From Parachlamydia sp. (GTDB lineage: Bacteria; Chlamydiota; Chlamydiia; Chlamydiales; Parachlamydiaceae), in contig JAJTHR010000182.1 in the NCBI GenBank assembly GCA_021298935.1, forward strand, positions 1 to 7,153: 7,153 nt of DNA, written 5' to 3'. Position numbers and translations under genes: made by a program. Positions within the stretch are counted from its first letter, which is position 1. Each line of letters opens with the position of its first letter. The notes beneath the pieces are model-generated. The model saw nothing but the letters and a program-made list of their open reading frames with translations, was not told the origin of the DNA and searched no databases. This document shows, piece by piece, positions 5,722-7,153 of this stretch.

Positions 5722-7153
5722 ATGAGAAAACAACTAGGGGTATTCGCCTCGCTGATGTTTTTAAGTGTTTCGGCACTTCTTTGGACAGGCTGTTCCGGCT
5801 CAGGCCGTTACAGTAATGACTGCTGCGAACCATGCGCTCCGATGTGCGAGCCCTGCAAGCCAGTCTTCTGTCCTCCCCCATGCAGGCCTTGCCCGGAACC
5901 TTGCAGACCTATTTGCGATGAACCCTGTGCATGTCCACAACCATGTCCTTGCCCAGCGCCATGCCAACAACCATGTCCTGAGCCATGCCCTTGCCCTCAA
6001 CAAGAAGAGAGTGCTTGCCCGCAGCCTTGCGCTCAGCAATGCCCGCCGGTTGATTACTGCCCGCCAAGATGTGCAGCTCCTTTGAAACCATGCAAATATG
6101 GCCCAATGGGAGAATGCTGCTGCAGCGGTGTGACAGTCAGAGCCCACAATCCTAAAATGTGCATATTGGGAGACCAGTATCCATTGGATATCGAAATCAC
6201 AGCTTGCTGCGATGTATGCGAAGTTGTTTTGACAACAACGCTTCCTGAAGGCGTTACTTACATGAGAAGCCAGCCGGAAGCCCAGTCAGATGGAAGAAAT
6301 ATCATTTGGAGCTTCGGCAGCCTTAGCAAAGGACAGACCATCCCAGCCAGAATCTGGTTGAAAAGCGAAAGGGAAGGAGACCTCTGCACATGTTTCTGCG
6401 TGAAAGCAACACCTGTTGCCTTCTGCGCATTGCTTTGCGCTAAACCTGTTCTTGTTTGCGAAAAATGCGGACCAGCACAAGTTTGCCCAGGCGAGCCTAT
6501 CCATTATACAATCACAGTGACGAACATTGGATCTTGCGCTGCTGAAGAAGTTGTCCTGACAGACAACCTACCCGAGGGCGTGGAACACGCAAGCGGCCAA
6601 AGATCACTTAACTTTAAGCTTGGCACATTAGAGCCTTGCCAGACGAAAAAAGTCAATCTCTGCGTCACAGCTTGCCGTCGCGGCAAAGTGTGCAACACAG
6701 CTGTTGTCTCTGCTTGCAATGCAAACCAGACATCGTGCGAATTCTGCACATGTGTATGCTGCTGCGCAATTGATTGTGAAAAAGTCGGACCGAAAGAAGT
6801 GCCTGTTGGACAAAATGCCGAGTACCAAATCACTGTCGTTAACACAGGCGATTTACCTTTACATGAAGTTGTTGTCACAGACACAGCTCCAACAGCTACC
6901 ACAATTGTCAATGCACCTGGCGCAAATATTTGCGGCAAGCAAGCAGTTTGGAAATTAAGACAATTGAATGCAGGTGAAAAAGCCACATTCAATATGACCT
7001 TGACAACTTGCACTCCAGGTTATTTCGTAAACCATGTGCATGTGACTAACTGCGAAGGATGCGATGCCTGCTGCGAATTCGGTACAAACTGGAAAGGGCG
7101 CCCAGCTCTTGAAATCTGCATCACAAATGCAGACAATCCAATCTGTATCGGCG
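5722..7153 (+). CDS. omcB: Large cysteine-rich outer envelope protein OmcB (3' end beyond window)
   Basis: In Chlamydia, OmcB is the roughly 60-kDa cysteine-rich protein whose disulfide network stabilises the envelope of the infectious particle. Here 477 codons are visible without a stop. By recalled Chlamydia OmcB (about 550 residues), roughly 90-100 C-terminal residues are missing. AAGGAG (5709-5714), 7 bases before ATG 5722, sets the start. Residues 1-23 form a signal peptide ending WTG-C24, which looks lipoprotein-like. Residues 34-124 are a Cys/Pro repeat domain. Then come beta-sandwich repeats of the DUF11/OmcB type: about 136-240 (LPEGVTY, GSLSKGQ), 246-335 (ITVTNIGS, LTDNLPEGVEHASGQR, LGTLEPCQ) and 352-445 (ITVVNTGDLPLHEVVVTDTAP, VWKLRQLNAGE), with a fourth starting near 463. 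EHASGQR and CEGCDACCEF...WKG have close counterparts in Chlamydia OmcB. There are 61 Cys in 477 residues, nearly 13 percent. It lies 213 bases after omcA and is probably coexpressed with it. Confidence 0.93.
   Translation, partial: MRKQLGVFASLMFLSVSALLWTGCSGSGRYSNDCCEPCAPMCEPCKPVFCPPPCRPCPEPCRPICDEPCACPQPCPCPAPCQQPCPEPCPCPQQEESACPQPCAQQCPPVDYCPPRCAAPLKPCKYGPMGECCCSGVTVRAHNPKMCILGDQYPLDIEITACCDVCEVVLTTTLPEGVTYMRSQPEAQSDGRNIIWSFGSLSKGQTIPARIWLKSEREGDLCTCFCVKATPVAFCALLCAKPVLVCEKCGPAQVCPGEPIHYTITVTNIGSCAAEEVVLTDNLPEGVEHASGQRSLNFKLGTLEPCQTKKVNLCVTACRRGKVCNTAVVSACNANQTSCEFCTCVCCCAIDCEKVGPKEVPVGQNAEYQITVVNTGDLPLHEVVVTDTAPTATTIVNAPGANICGKQAVWKLRQLNAGEKATFNMTLTTCTPGYFVNHVHVTNCEGCDACCEFGTNWKGRPALEICITNADNPICIG
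5821..6093 (+). repeat. Cys/Pro repeat region within omcB
   Basis: Codons 34-124 of omcB encode 24 Cys in 91 residues, mainly in C-x-P-C and C-P-x-P-C units with a period of about four residues (such as CPQPCPCPAPCQQPCPEPC). At DNA level the units are degenerate; the 13-base word ACAACCATGTCCT recurs 30 bases apart (5937-5949 and 5967-5979). The pattern resembles the mature part of OmcA. Such tracts can expand or contract by slippage or recombination, so length variation between strains is plausible. Confidence 0.8.

Noticed and set aside
5800..6147. Open minus-strand frame (115 codons) opposite the omcB Cys/Pro repeats
   Set aside because: It is produced by the repetitive TGC/CCA codons of omcB read backwards. 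The translation is Ala/Trp/Arg-rich, low in complexity, and has no family features.
6504..7013. Open minus-strand frame (169 codons) inside omcB
   Set aside because: The plus strand has clear OmcB repeats throughout. The minus product has no recognisable domain, and the frame follows omcB codon bias.

Overview
The window looks like a chromosomal segment of a chlamydia-like bacterium (order Chlamydiales, probably an environmental Parachlamydiales-type lineage rather than Chlamydiaceae). The main evidence is adjacent genes for a small cysteine-rich lipoprotein (OmcA-like) and a large cysteine-rich outer-envelope protein (OmcB), a pairing typical of chlamydiae. The DXS sequence also carries motifs I recall from chlamydial DXS (GDA in place of [20 protein letters not shown]). 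The divergent tpiA next to xseA-xseB-dxs matches the gene order I remember from Chlamydia. Base composition is moderate rather than strongly AT-rich. I cannot name the species; Waddlia or a relative is only a guess.

Layout: (1) 1-125, minus strand: the 5' end of tpiA (triosephosphate isomerase), cut by the window edge. (2) 126-238: a short divergent promoter region. (3) 239-4894, plus strand: a four-gene cluster, xseA, xseB, dxs and nadK. It encodes both subunits of exonuclease VII, the first enzyme of the MEP isoprenoid pathway, and NAD kinase, which supplies NADP(H), a cofactor the MEP pathway and biosynthesis in general need. Spacing is tight (9 and 6 bases) except between xseA and xseB, where a 141-base near-palindrome sits. 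(4) 4895-5310: a 416-base gap with no recognised gene, holding possible regulatory hairpins and a weak promoter candidate. (5) 5311-5508: omcA. (6) 5509-5721: a structured spacer with two strong hairpins and another palindrome. (7) 5722 to the window end: omcB, 477 codons visible, not finished.

The most interesting observation is the palindrome at 1716-1856. It begins and ends with TA, and its outer 31-base arms are almost perfectly complementary. If it is removed together with one TA, xseA reads on for four more codons and stops at TGA inside ATGA, overlapping the natural ATG of xseB. This is strong internal evidence that a small non-coding mobile element (MITE-like, TA-duplicating, comparable in architecture to neisserial Correia elements) landed in a once translationally coupled exonuclease VII operon. 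It now supplies the xseA stop codon and an alternative ribosome binding site and start for xseB.

The omcA/omcB pair would build the disulfide-cross-linked envelope that gives chlamydial infectious particles their rigidity. This OmcB differs from the Chlamydiaceae protein as I know it. It has a lipoprotein-like signal peptide, and a long Cys/Pro repeat domain occupies the place of the basic, heparin-binding N-terminal segment.
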